64,000 nucleotides of DNA from an uncultured Alphaproteobacteria bacterium (GTDB taxonomy: Bacteria > Pseudomonadota > Alphaproteobacteria > TMED127), in the NCBI GenBank assembly GCA_902567145.1, contig CACFLM010000001.1, forward strand, positions 10,001-74,000, given 5' to 3'. This document shows, piece after piece, positions 56,145 to 64,000 of the stretch (the first letter of the stretch is position 1; the number at the start of each line of letters is the position of its first letter). The notes beneath the pieces were generated by a model, which was not told the DNA's origin, searched no databases, and was given only the letters and a program-made list of their open reading frames with translations. The translations under genes and the position numbers were made by a program.

Positions 56145-56995
56145 TTGCTCCACCTATTATGGAACCATATCCATTGTTCAGGATATTTTCTAATCCATTC
56201 TTCAACATAAGAATTTAAATAATTCATTATTTCTTTTTCATTTCCAATTTTCCTAAGCTCTTGAGGATTTATAGGCTTGTGGTATGAAACTCTAAAGTTT
56301 GTAGCCTTCTCTCTAAAACAGACCGCAGGGATAATGGGGCACTCAAACTTAAGAGCAAATTTGGCTATTGCTGACGGTGATTTAACAGTTTCATTGAAAA
56401 ATCTTGTCTCTATACCATCATTCATTTTTTGATCTATAAGCATTCCTATATGTCCTCCTCTCATTTTCAAGATTTTGAGACATTGTTTTGCTCCCTCGTT
56501 TCCTTTTTTTATTAATCCAACACCATATCCTATCCGTATTTTTCTAAGAATTTTGTCAGCGAACTTATTGTTTGGAGCCCTATAAATAAAGTTAATCTTA
56601 TACCCTTTTTGAGTTAATAAGTGCGAGGTCAACTCCCAATTTCCAATGTGCGCAGAAAAAAATAGGCAGTTATTATATTTATTTAAAGGCTCAATCAAAT
56701 TTTTTTCATTCTCTATTAATATATTTTTACAAACCTTTATTTTGTTTAAGTTTGGGTATTCACCTATGACTCTTCCAAAATGAAACCACATTTTTTTTAC
56801 AATCTTTTTATATTCTGATTTTCGTAGATTTGGGAAAACTCTACTTAAATTTTGGTTGACCGTTTTATTTCTCTTTGAGAAAATTCCATAAAAATAGAAA
56901 AGAACCCCTCCTAAGAAAGATGAAACTTTTAAACCAAATATTTTAAATAAAAAATAAAAACAGGATAATAATAAATATTCAAAAAAATCTTTCAA
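56141..56995 (-). CDS. lpxL: LpxL/HtrB-type lipid A acyltransferase
   Basis: 284 aa. A hydrophobic N-terminal segment (about 8-35), then the catalytic HX4E motif FFSAHIGNWELTSHLL (His116, Glu121). RGGHIGMLIDQKMNDGIETRFF (about 179-200 in parts) and the late FRVSYHKPI and EQWIWFHNRW are all LpxL signatures. It adds a secondary acyl chain to lipid A at the inner membrane, using acyl-ACP. It is convergent with ELM1 (4-nt overlap) and 17 nt downstream of cobA-like gene. LpxL rather than LpxM is a default, not proven. Confidence 0.85.
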   Translation of the reverse strand: MKDFFEYLLLSCFYFLFKIFGLKVSSFLGGVLFYFYGIFSKRNKTVNQNLSRVFPNLRKSEYKKIVKKMWFHFGRVIGEYPNLNKIKVCKNILIENEKNLIEPLNKYNNCLFFSAHIGNWELTSHLLTQKGYKINFIYRAPNNKFADKILRKIRIGYGVGLIKKGNEGAKQCLKILKMRGGHIGMLIDQKMNDGIETRFFNETVKSPSAIAKFALKFECPIIPAVCFREKATNFRVSYHKPINPQELRKIGNEKEIMNYLNSYVEEWIRKYPEQWIWFHNRWSN

Positions 56996-57012
56996 TAAAA
57001 CCTCAATTTACT

Positions 57013-57744
57013 TTAATTAATTATAATGATAGATGGTGGTAAAATATCATTTTGAATAATTAATTTCTCTGCTTCTTTAAGACTTGTACAGAATACTCTT
57101 TCTGATTCAAGAGATGCGTTTGACACTATAAATACTTGTGTATCTGATTTCATTCCATAATCTATTAAATCCGAGCAGATTTTCTTAATTTGACCAATAC
57201 CCATATAGACAATTATCCTACCATTATTACCAACTATTTTTTTTAAATCGAAGTAAACAGAATTACCCTCAATCTTTCTATGACCAGTAATAAAATTACA
57301 TATATTATTCTTATTGAAAAAATTTATTCCAGAACTTAAAATTGCTTGCTGTGAAGACGTAATTCCTGAAAAAACTTTATATCTGATTCGATTTTTTTTT
57401 AAGAAGTTAATTTCTTGGCTACCCCTGCTAAAAAAACTAGGATCTCCACCTTTCAATCTTAGAACTCTCATTTTAATTTTTGCGTAATAAACCATCCAAT
57501 CATTAATTTCTTTTTGAGAGCAGGCTCTTTTATGTTTAGTTTTACCACCAAATATTTTTTTTGATTTCTTTGAAATATCTAACAATTTCTTATTCACTAA
57601 AGAATCATATATTATCACATCTGCTTGTCTTATTGCATGATAGACTTTTAAAGTTATTTGATTCACATTTCCAGGTCCAGCTCCTGCTAAAATAACAGAG
57701 CCTTTATTGAAATCAATAATAGTATCTTTATAATTAATTTTCAT
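57013..57744 (-). CDS. cobA: uroporphyrinogen-III C-methyltransferase
   Basis: 243 aa from ATG 57744. Upstream in-frame ATGs at 57801 and 57759 overlap the divergent ATPase start and give a non-conserved leader. SUMT motifs: VILAGAGPGNVNQITLKV (about 18-35), VIIYDSLV, MRVLRLKGGDPSFFSRGSQE (about 93-112), and KVFSGITSSQQA (about 122-133). It methylates uroporphyrinogen III at C2 and C7 towards sirohaem or cobalamin. No siroheme (cysG-like) or cob gene is near. Divergent from the Mla-type ATPase with 23 nt between starts. Confidence 0.88.
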   Translation of the reverse strand: MKINYKDTIIDFNKGSVILAGAGPGNVNQITLKVYHAIRQADVIIYDSLVNKKLLDISKKSKKIFGGKTKHKRACSQKEINDWMVYYAKIKMRVLRLKGGDPSFFSRGSQEINFLKKNRIRYKVFSGITSSQQAILSSGINFFNKNNICNFITGHRKIEGNSVYFDLKKIVGNNGRIIVYMGIGQIKKICSDLIDYGMKSDTQVFIVSNASLESERVFCTSLKEAEKLIIQNDILPPSIIIIN

Positions 57745-57767
57745 ATGATATCGTAGCATTAATAAGC

Positions 57768-58490
57768 ATGAAAAATACAATCGTTTTAAAAAAAGTGTCA
57801 CTTCAAATAGGGAAAAAAGTTATACTGAAAGATATTACATTTTCTGCAGAACCTAATAAACCTTTAAGTATAATTGGAACTGGTTCCTCCGGAAAAAGTT
57901 CATTACTTAAAAGTATTTTAGGTCTTACAAATATAAAATCTGGTGAGATTTTAATAGATGATGTATCAATATCTGACAGTAAGATTAACGAAATATTTAA
58001 GAGTTTTGGAGTTGTTTTCCAGAGAGATGCTTTATTTGATAGTTTGAGGGTTTGGGAAAATATAATGTTTAGAAGTTTAAATGATTTGACTGAGGATCAA
58101 TTAATTAAGAGATCTTTTAGGATTCTTAGTAAAGTAGGTCTTGCCAAAAATGACGCTTTTTTATTTCCATCTGAGCTTTCCGGAGGAATGCGTAAAAGAG
58201 TTGCGATTGCAAGAGCAATTTCTCATAAACCTAGATTCTTGATTCTCGATGAACCAACTGCTGGCTTAGATCCGGTTAAGACAAATGTTATTTTTGATAT
58301 TATTAACAAACTTTCTAGCAGAGAAAAGACTACCTTGATTGTTGTAACATCGGACATGAGAGGTGTTCTGAAATATTTTAAAGAGGTTGTTGTTCTTGAA
58401 AACACAAAGTTAAATTGGTCCGGTCCAGTAAGAGAAATTAAAAAGAAACCAACTAAATATATTAGAAAACTTTTTGAGAGGGTTTGTTAA
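57768..58490 (+). CDS. ABC transporter ATPase, MlaF-type
   Basis: 240 aa, single ATPase domain: Walker A IGTGSSGKSS (about 36-45), GVVFQRDALFDSLRVWENI (about 82-100), signature LSGGMRKRVAIARAI (about 136-150), Walker B FLILDEPTAGLDP (about 158-170). FQ..ALFdSl.v.eNV and GMRKRV are characteristic of MlaF, the ATPase for lipid transport between membranes. No MlaE permease or MlaD is next to it, so partners are elsewhere. The ATP-binding loop has GSSG where GxSG with Gly/Cys is usual, still consistent with Walker A. Confidence 0.8.
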   Translation: MKNTIVLKKVSLQIGKKVILKDITFSAEPNKPLSIIGTGSSGKSSLLKSILGLTNIKSGEILIDDVSISDSKINEIFKSFGVVFQRDALFDSLRVWENIMFRSLNDLTEDQLIKRSFRILSKVGLAKNDAFLFPSELSGGMRKRVAIARAISHKPRFLILDEPTAGLDPVKTNVIFDIINKLSSREKTTLIVVTSDMRGVLKYFKEVVVLENTKLNWSGPVREIKKKPTKYIRKLFERVC

Positions 58491-58495
58491 ATAAT

Positions 58496-58888
58496 TTATT
58501 TTCTAATCAAATCTGCGCAACCTGCTGTCGCATCAATTCCCGACTCTACATAACAAGCACTTAATCTATTCTTACCTAAAATTTTACCCAGATTATAACC
58601 TCTACTATTAGATGCAACCCACGTTATTGTTTCATTATCAGGATGTATTACTCCAAAAAAGTTTTTAGTACCATCTGTGTAGGAGAAGGTTCCTTTAAAC
58701 CTTCTTCCATTTTGTTCAATAATTTCAACTTTTTTTTCCCAGGTTCTCAAACCTCTTTGCTCAGAAATTGTCTTATTTTCACCAATCCAAGTGCCTACAA
58801 TATTAGGTATTTTTTCTGAAGTATAACCATGGTTAATTTGTACAAATGCGAAACAGAAAAAAAAATGGATAAATGTTTTTAAATACAT
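58496..58888 (-). CDS. small secreted protein of unknown function
   Basis: 130 aa. An N-terminal signal peptide (about 1-22: MYLKTF, then a hydrophobic FFFCFAFV core, cleavage near GYTS). The mature part, IVGTWIGENKTISEQRG (about 30-46), FKGTFSYTDGTKNFFG and ETITWVASNSRGYN, is beta-rich and looks like a lipocalin- or avidin-like barrel fragment. Cys112 and Cys124 near the C-terminus could form a disulfide. It is convergent with the MlaF-type gene (5-nt gap) and divergent from ampG. No named family recognised. Confidence 0.6.
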   Translation of the reverse strand: MYLKTFIHFFFCFAFVQINHGYTSEKIPNIVGTWIGENKTISEQRGLRTWEKKVEIIEQNGRRFKGTFSYTDGTKNFFGVIHPDNETITWVASNSRGYNLGKILGKNRLSACYVESGIDATAGCADLIRK

Positions 58889-58930
58889 ACAATCATTATT
58901 GTTAATATAAAAAATAATTCAACACTTAAA

Positions 58931-60193
58931 ATGATAAAAAACCTTTTAGGAATATATTATTCCAAAAAAATCTTTTTAATATTTTTAATGGGCATAGCTA
59001 GTGGAGTTCCTTTGTATATGGTTTTATCAACTCTATTTATCTGGCTTACAAGAGAGAATATTGATATCTCTACAGTTGGTTTATTTGCTCTAACACAAAT
59101 TCCATGGAGTTTAAAATTTCTCTGGGCTCCGATAGTTGATACTTATAATATTCCAATTTTAAATAATTATTTAGGTCAAAGGAAATCATGGTTGCTTATC
59201 ACACAAATTTTTTTAATAATTTCACTTCTGTTATTAGGTTTTAGTAATCCAAATGAAAACTTACTTTTAACCGCATTTTTTGCACTCTTGACAGCTTTTT
59301 TTTCTGCAAATCAAGATATTATTATTGATGCTTTTAGAATTGAAATCCTTGATGAAGGATTGCAAGGTGCAGGGGCTGCTGTAACACAGTTTGGCTATAG
59401 ATTTGGAGGAATAGTGGCTGGTGCTGGTTCTCTCTATCTTAGTAGTATCTTCAGTTGGTCTAATGTTTTTATAGCCATTTCTGCTTTTATTACATGTTTA
59501 ATGATACTCAGTATCTTCGTGATTCAAGTTCAAAACCCCGAAATCAAAAGAACTTCAAATAGTCTTCTTGCACCCTTTAAAGAATTTATTTCAAGAAACT
59601 CAATTAAAAATACGGTGTTAATACTATTCTTTATTTTTTTTTTTAAATTTGGAGACGTTGTTGCTGGAGTAATGGCAAATCCATTTTATGTAAGGATTGG
59701 TTTTTCAAATATTGATATTGCTAATGCAAGCAAAATATTTGGTGTTGTTATGACATTAATAGGTGTATTCCTTGGAGGATATTGGGTAAAAAAAATTGGC
59801 CTACTTAACTCTTTAATTGTATCAGGTTTTTTACAGGTTATATCAAATTTACTTTATGTAGTGCTTAATAATGTTGGTCCTGAATTTAATTTTCTATTAA
59901 TTACAGTTGCTGGTGAGAATTTTTCTGGAGGTTTGGGATCAGCTGCTTTTGTAGCATACTTATCTGTTCTTTGTAAAAAAGAATATTCAGGAACCCAGTA
60001 TGCATTGCTGTCATCCATTATGGGTTTAGCTAGAACTTTTTTATCGTCTCCCTCTGGTTTTATAGTTGAATCAGTTGGGTGGGGATATTTTTTTATAATT
60101 TCAACCTTTCTTGGGTTACCTGGTTTAATTATTCTTTTTTGGATGCGTTCAAAGTTTACTATAGAAATGCAGACTTCTTCAAATACTAACTAG
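58931..60193 (+). CDS. ampG: AmpG-like MFS muropeptide permease
   Basis: 420 aa with about 12 membrane helices. MGIASGVPLYMVLSTLFIWL (about 20-39) is the AmpG opening, followed by LTQIPWSLKFLWAPIVDTY (about 56-74, the family's lyslK.lwaP..D motif), and ANQDIIIDAFRIEIL (about 132-146). AmpG imports GlcNAc-anhydroMurNAc peptides for peptidoglycan recycling at the inner membrane. It ends 8 nt inside the convergent GST gene. The spacer of 42 nt to the small secreted gene holds both promoters. Confidence 0.87.
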   Translation: MIKNLLGIYYSKKIFLIFLMGIASGVPLYMVLSTLFIWLTRENIDISTVGLFALTQIPWSLKFLWAPIVDTYNIPILNNYLGQRKSWLLITQIFLIISLLLLGFSNPNENLLLTAFFALLTAFFSANQDIIIDAFRIEILDEGLQGAGAAVTQFGYRFGGIVAGAGSLYLSSIFSWSNVFIAISAFITCLMILSIFVIQVQNPEIKRTSNSLLAPFKEFISRNSIKNTVLILFFIFFFKFGDVVAGVMANPFYVRIGFSNIDIANASKIFGVVMTLIGVFLGGYWVKKIGLLNSLIVSGFLQVISNLLYVVLNNVGPEFNFLLITVAGENFSGGLGSAAFVAYLSVLCKKEYSGTQYALLSSIMGLARTFLSSPSGFIVESVGWGYFFIISTFLGLPGLIILFWMRSKFTIEMQTSSNTN

Positions 60194-60821
60194 TTATGGA
60201 CTTGAACTCTTCAAGTTGACTTAGTGGAGCATAATTATGAATACTTATATAATATTTTTTTAATAGTGGAAGATCGTCTAAAAAAGCATCAGTTATCAGA
60301 TCAAGTTTTCCTGAACAAAACCAATATAAAACTCTCCATGCAGTAATATCTGCAATACTAAATTTATCTGTAAAAAATTGGCCCTTTAAAGATGACCGTT
60401 TTAACAAATCTTCTAAATATTTAAACCAAATTGATAAATCATTATTAATAAATTCTTTTCTCAATCTTTTAGACTTTTCTAGATTTTTTTCACGCATTGC
60501 TGCTCTAATAGATGGAGCAATAAGGTTTGTAACCTCGTTTGCCCAATCTAAAACTTGATCAATGAAAAGTATCTTAAATTCTTCATTTTCATAAAGAGAC
60601 GATCGTATAGCACAAAACCTTGCAAGCGAGTGAGTATGAGAAAACTGTTTTCCGTCAATTATCATTACTGGAAGTTGACCAAAAGGAAATTCATTTTTTC
60701 TTTTAAACCAATCTTTTCTTGGTACTCTTTCATATTTGTAGGGTATTTTTGAGTGTGAAAGACATAATCTTAAGATATCAACTCTCCAAAAATTAAAATC
60801 AAAATATATAATTTTCATCAT
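60186..60821 (-). CDS. glutathione S-transferase family protein
   Basis: 211 aa. N-terminal thioredoxin-like domain: MKIIYFDFNFWRVDILRLCL (about 2-21), FPFGQLPVMIIDGKQFSHTH (about 50-69) with the cis-Pro and the SH/ES glutathione contact, SLARFCA. The C-terminal helical domain has FSIADITAWRVLYWF (about 156-170, D..). It conjugates or reduces with glutathione; substrate unknown. Its start overlaps the stop of the ferredoxin reductase gene by 1 nt, so the two are probably one operon. No catalytic Cys/Ser at the usual place is obvious, and a Tyr near the start may serve. Confidence 0.82.
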   Translation of the reverse strand: MMKIIYFDFNFWRVDILRLCLSHSKIPYKYERVPRKDWFKRKNEFPFGQLPVMIIDGKQFSHTHSLARFCAIRSSLYENEEFKILFIDQVLDWANEVTNLIAPSIRAAMREKNLEKSKRLRKEFINNDLSIWFKYLEDLLKRSSLKGQFFTDKFSIADITAWRVLYWFCSGKLDLITDAFLDDLPLLKKYYISIHNYAPLSQLEEFKSITS

Positions 60822-61588
60822 TATTTTTCTGCAAAAGCCTTTTCGATCACAAATCCTCCTTGAATCTTTGTTGAACCTTCTTGAGATCCTAAATTTTCAA
60901 ATATTTTCTTTAAATCGAAGGTCATCGACTCTGAACCACATATCATCACTCTATCTAAAGTAGGGTTAAAGTCATCTACTCCTACATTTTTCCATAATTC
61001 TTTTTTTAATATCCAATCTGTTATTCTACCCTCACGTTCCCATTTTTCTCTTGTAACAGTATTAAAGTAGACAAAGTTATTTTTAGTTATTTCTGAATAT
61101 ATTTCATCTTGATTTAAATTGTTAAGTAATTCCATATATGCTAGCTCATTTACTTTTCTGACAGTATGTGTCAAAATTACTTTTTCAAATTTTTCATAAG
61201 TTTCTGGATCTCTTATTATACTCATAAAAGGAGCAAGACCTGTTCCTGTTGAAAACATAAATAAATTTCTTCCTGGCAATAGATAATCACATACTAGAGT
61301 ACCTGTGGGTTTTGAATTGACAATGATTTCATCATCAACTTTTATATGCTTTAATTTACTTGTTAATGGACCATTTGGAACTTTAATACTTAAAAATTCT
61401 AAGTGGTCTTCATGATTTGGACTAACAACTGAATATGCTCTTAAAAGAGGTTTACCCTCTATTTCTAATCCAATCATAGCGAATTCTCCGTTTTTAAACC
61501 TAAAACTCATATTCCTAGTTGTTTTAAAACTAAAGGTTCTATCTGTCCAATGATGAATACTGGTAACTTTTTCTTTTAAGAGGGCCAT
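60821..61588 (-). CDS. fpr: ferredoxin--NADP(+) reductase
   Basis: 255 aa, the usual Fpr length. FAD-binding RAYSVVSPNHEDHLEF (about 50-65, RxYS), IKVPNGPLTSKL, then NADP-site MFSTGTGLAPFMSI (about 111-124), VILTHTVRKVNELAY, and MICGSESM (about 208-215). The C-terminal extension ends in FVIEKAFAEK, typical of subclass I bacterial Fpr. It passes electrons between ferredoxin or flavodoxin and NADPH. The GST gene overlaps its stop. Divergent from ppc with an 81-nt gap. Confidence 0.9.
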   Translation of the reverse strand: MALLKEKVTSIHHWTDRTFSFKTTRNMSFRFKNGEFAMIGLEIEGKPLLRAYSVVSPNHEDHLEFLSIKVPNGPLTSKLKHIKVDDEIIVNSKPTGTLVCDYLLPGRNLFMFSTGTGLAPFMSIIRDPETYEKFEKVILTHTVRKVNELAYMELLNNLNQDEIYSEITKNNFVYFNTVTREKWEREGRITDWILKKELWKNVGVDDFNPTLDRVMICGSESMTFDLKKIFENLGSQEGSTKIQGGFVIEKAFAEK

Positions 61589-61669
61589 TAGATATTTTTT
61601 CTTTAAAAAAACATCATATTAATGAAATATAAATATGATATAAACCTTAATTATATAATTTTTAAGAAA
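61589..61669. promoter_or_regulatory. divergent spacer between fpr and ppc-like gene
   Basis: 81 nt, AT-rich, with TATGATATAA near 61633-61642 resembling a -10 element for the rightward gene. It must hold both promoters. No operator or riboswitch-like structure recognised. Confidence 0.3.
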
Positions 61670-64000
61670 ATGACAAGTATAAATATAAGAAAATTATCAC
61701 ACTCTGAAATGGATCTTTATAGAAAACCATTATTACCAGAAAAATGGAGTTGTTTTCCTGTTGATAGGGATATTGACACACAACAGCTTAGAAGAATTCT
61801 TCAGAAAGATTTGGATAGAATTAGATCTGGAGCTGAGAAAGATCCTTTTTCTAATTCAATTACAATGCTTGCTCTTGATATTTCCAGGAGACTGGAAAAA
61901 AAAAAATTAAACTATTCTGCGTTAGAAGCACTAATTCAAAGGCTGGCAGTGGGTTCTTTTGGTCTTCGAGCTGATCGCTTGAAATCTTATATGGGGACAA
62001 CTGACAAAAGTAAAAATATTGACGTTATCTTTAAAATTTTTAAACAACTGGCCTACGACAAGAAGAGGAAATTATCTTTCATGGAATTTAATAATAAAAT
62101 TAATAAAGAGATATTTGGAATAGTTTTAACTGCTCACCCAACATTTGGAATGACATATGAGATGATGCTGCAACTAGCAAAATTAGCCACTTCCAAAAAG
62201 AATGATAAATCTATAAATGATAAAGAATTAAAAAAAATTGTTAAAGAAGTTTTCAAAACGGAACAAAGACCAGAGAAAAAAATTACTCTTGATTTTGAGC
62301 ATGATTTGTCAATGTCAGCACTTAAATATCTACAACAATCACTTAGAACTTTTTATGAGGTAATTCTGAATGTGACTAAGAAGTTATATCCAAAAGAATA
62401 TTACCAGATTACCCCTCAGATATTGAGATTACATACTTGGGTGGGTTATGATGTTGATGGAAGAGGTGATATATTTTGGAGTGATAGTTTTTCAAAAAGA
62501 CTTATAGTCAAAATAGAACAACTTTTGCTCTATAAAAAGTCAATCGAGACTATACTAAGGCGTTGTAAGAATAAAATTCTTAAGAAGGATTTGAGTGAAA
62601 TTAGAATTACATTGTCTGATTCGATAGATTGCAATTCTGAGGCGCTGAAGAAATTTTCAGAAAAGGGTTTCGTAGATGATTTTAATCTAATTAAGAAAGT
62701 TTCAAATTATCTTCATAAAAATCAGAATAAATTATTAACAAATACAAGTCCTATTATAAGAAAGTTAACATCTTTAATAGACTATTTAAAAAAACAAGAT
62801 ACTAAAATTGATAAGCCGTTAATGGATGATCTAATAATATTGAATATTGAAATCAGAAACTTTGGACTTGGTTTAGGAAGAACTCAACTGCGCTTAAACG
62901 CTAATCAACTAAACAATGCTATATCCAAAGAAATAGATCTTAAAGGTGACCCAAATGACCCTTCTAATAAACTGACTTACTTAAACATTATTTCTAAGAT
63001 GATTGATAATGTTAAACCTGTAAAAATAAACTTTGGAAGTATTTTTGAAGAAAATATGAATGCTAGAAGATACTTTATGCTTACAAAGCAAATTCTTAAG
63101 TATATTGACGAAAATCAATCAATAAGGTTTCTTATCGCTGAGTGTGACTATCCCCTAACAGTTATGACTGCATTATATTTCTCAAAATTATTCGGAGTGG
63201 AAGAGAAAATTGATATTTCCCCACTATTTGAAACAGAGAGAGGACTAGAAATTGGTCATGATGTGATAAGAATACTTCTTAAAAATTCTAATTTTAGGAA
63301 ATATATACTTGGTCGACAAAAACTTACAGTTCAGACTGGCTTCTCGGATGCTGGGCGATATTTAGGACAGTCGGCTGCAGTATTATCGATTGAGAATCTT
63401 CAACGTAAGATTGCTAAAGCAATGCACGATTTAAATATAACAAATGTAAAGTTATTGGTCTTTAATACTCATGGGGAGTCCATTGGAAGAGGTGGACATC
63501 CTGTTTCACTTTTAGATAGACTTAAATATGTAAATTGTAATTATACCAGGAAAAAAATCAGTGAATGGAATATTGATTTAATTCAAGAAATGAGTTTTCA
63601 AGGTGGAGATGGATATCAATATTTCATGAATCATGACCTAGCTTTAGCCTCAATTTCAAGAATAATAGAATTTTGTTTTAACGATGAAAACCTAGAAAAA
63701 TCAGACCCTTTATATGAATCAATAGATTTTGGAATTGAGTTTGTCAACACTATTAAAAACTTTAATACAGAAATAATGGATGATCCTAATTATGCTGCGC
63801 TATTGAACGTTTTTGGTTCCAACTTAACTCATTCAACTGGTTCTAGATCTGTTAAGAGACACATTGATTCATCAATAAAAACACTTGCATATCATCCAAG
63901 CCAAACCAGAGCTATCCCTCAGAATTCAATTCTACAGCAATTAGGGATGCTTGCGAATTCATTGGGAGGGATAGGTGGGTTTATAAGAAAAGACCAAAAG
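61670..64000 (+). CDS. ppc: atypical phosphoenolpyruvate carboxylase (3' end outside window)
   Basis: 777 codons open to the window edge, with no stop. ATG 61670 is the first start after the divergent fpr. PEPC blocks in order: VLTAHPT (catalytic His, about 155), VGYDVDGRGD (about 265), SPLFETERGLE (about 518), TGFSDAGRYLGQSAA (about 556-570), THGESIGRGG (about 600), GSRSVKRH (about 726), and AIPQNSILQQLG. It converts PEP and bicarbonate to oxaloacetate. Several motifs differ from the canonical GYSDSxKD and FHGRGGxxGRGG, so it belongs to a divergent branch whose activity is uncertain. The last 100-200 residues are missing. Confidence 0.8.
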   Translation, partial: MTSINIRKLSHSEMDLYRKPLLPEKWSCFPVDRDIDTQQLRRILQKDLDRIRSGAEKDPFSNSITMLALDISRRLEKKKLNYSALEALIQRLAVGSFGLRADRLKSYMGTTDKSKNIDVIFKIFKQLAYDKKRKLSFMEFNNKINKEIFGIVLTAHPTFGMTYEMMLQLAKLATSKKNDKSINDKELKKIVKEVFKTEQRPEKKITLDFEHDLSMSALKYLQQSLRTFYEVILNVTKKLYPKEYYQITPQILRLHTWVGYDVDGRGDIFWSDSFSKRLIVKIEQLLLYKKSIETILRRCKNKILKKDLSEIRITLSDSIDCNSEALKKFSEKGFVDDFNLIKKVSNYLHKNQNKLLTNTSPIIRKLTSLIDYLKKQDTKIDKPLMDDLIILNIEIRNFGLGLGRTQLRLNANQLNNAISKEIDLKGDPNDPSNKLTYLNIISKMIDNVKPVKINFGSIFEENMNARRYFMLTKQILKYIDENQSIRFLIAECDYPLTVMTALYFSKLFGVEEKIDISPLFETERGLEIGHDVIRILLKNSNFRKYILGRQKLTVQTGFSDAGRYLGQSAAVLSIENLQRKIAKAMHDLNITNVKLLVFNTHGESIGRGGHPVSLLDRLKYVNCNYTRKKISEWNIDLIQEMSFQGGDGYQYFMNHDLALASISRIIEFCFNDENLEKSDPLYESIDFGIEFVNTIKNFNTEIMDDPNYAALLNVFGSNLTHSTGSRSVKRHIDSSIKTLAYHPSQTRAIPQNSILQQLGMLANSLGGIGGFIRKDQK

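Noticed and set aside
57745..57801. Longer start for the uroporphyrinogen methyltransferase at 57801
   Set aside because: It would overlap the divergent ATPase start and add a non-conserved hydrophobic leader before the GAGPG domain.

Overview
The window is one end of a ribosomal RNA operon, followed by about 50 kb of surface-glycan genes and then about 8 kb of ordinary housekeeping genes. The DNA is strongly AT-rich, codons favour A/T, spacers are short, genes often overlap, and TTG starts are common. The operon order (tRNA-Ile(GAT), tRNA-Ala(TGC), 23S, 5S, initiator tRNA-fMet) is the alphaproteobacterial one. Together with ELM1-like, AmpG-like and Fpr-like core genes and an atypical PEP carboxylase, this suggests a streamlined marine alphaproteobacterium (SAR11, HIMB59/AEGEAN-169 or a similar lineage). 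The exact clade cannot be fixed because the 16S gene lies outside the window. SAR11 genomes are known to carry a hypervariable surface-polysaccharide region (HVR2) beside the rRNA operon, and this window looks like an equivalent island.

Layout. 1-3325: ITS with two tRNAs, 23S, 5S, tRNA-fMet. 3385-8322: FkbM methyltransferases, GNAT/FemAB-type acyltransferases, a PhyH-like dioxygenase and, unexpectedly, acpS. 8415-18936: a mostly co-directional set of sugar oxidoreductase, DegT aminotransferase, GT-B-like proteins, a CMP-sugar-synthetase-like cytidylyltransferase, a KpsS-like capsule protein, dioxygenase, sulfotransferase, two methyltransferases and an MsbA/PglK-like ABC exporter. 18994-41924: the nonulosonic-acid core, with pseB-pseC-pseG, an associated methylase, two PIG-L deacetylases, a GNAT, a sugar N-formyltransferase, a radical SAM/SPASM protein, three different NeuB-family synthases (one fused to a cupin), three further cytidylyltransferases, a hexapeptide acyltransferase, a Gfo/Idh dehydrogenase and glycosyltransferases. 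41967-50702: a glycosyltransferase-like protein, a broken sulfotransferase carrying an A16 tract, an MBOAT/SGNH acylation pair, a GT-C membrane protein, an asparagine-synthase-like amidotransferase and a GT4. 50774-54514: an ergothioneine operon egtB-egtD-egtE followed by psiE. 54527-64000: PAP2 phosphatase, ELM1-family protein, LpxL-type acyltransferase, uroporphyrinogen methyltransferase, Mla-type ATPase, small secreted protein, AmpG, GST, ferredoxin-NADP reductase and the 5' part of a divergent PEP carboxylase.

Working together (inference): the island can make several CMP-activated nine-carbon (or Kdo-like) acidic sugars. It can vary their N-acyl groups by deacetylation, acetylation and formylation, methylate, sulfate and O-acylate them, and assemble and flip a glycan. 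No Wzx, Wzy, Wzz, WaaL or initiating phosphoglycosyltransferase is recognisable, so the export route rests on the ABC flippase or on genes elsewhere. No insertion sequence, integrase, phage gene or CRISPR array was found.

The most unusual features are the triple NeuB/quadruple cytidylyltransferase content, the NeuB-SAF-cupin fusion that lacks a conserved DH motif, the run of A11-A16 tracts inside coding sequences (with one gene clearly broken and another frameshifted), and the compact ergothioneine operon at the island edge.
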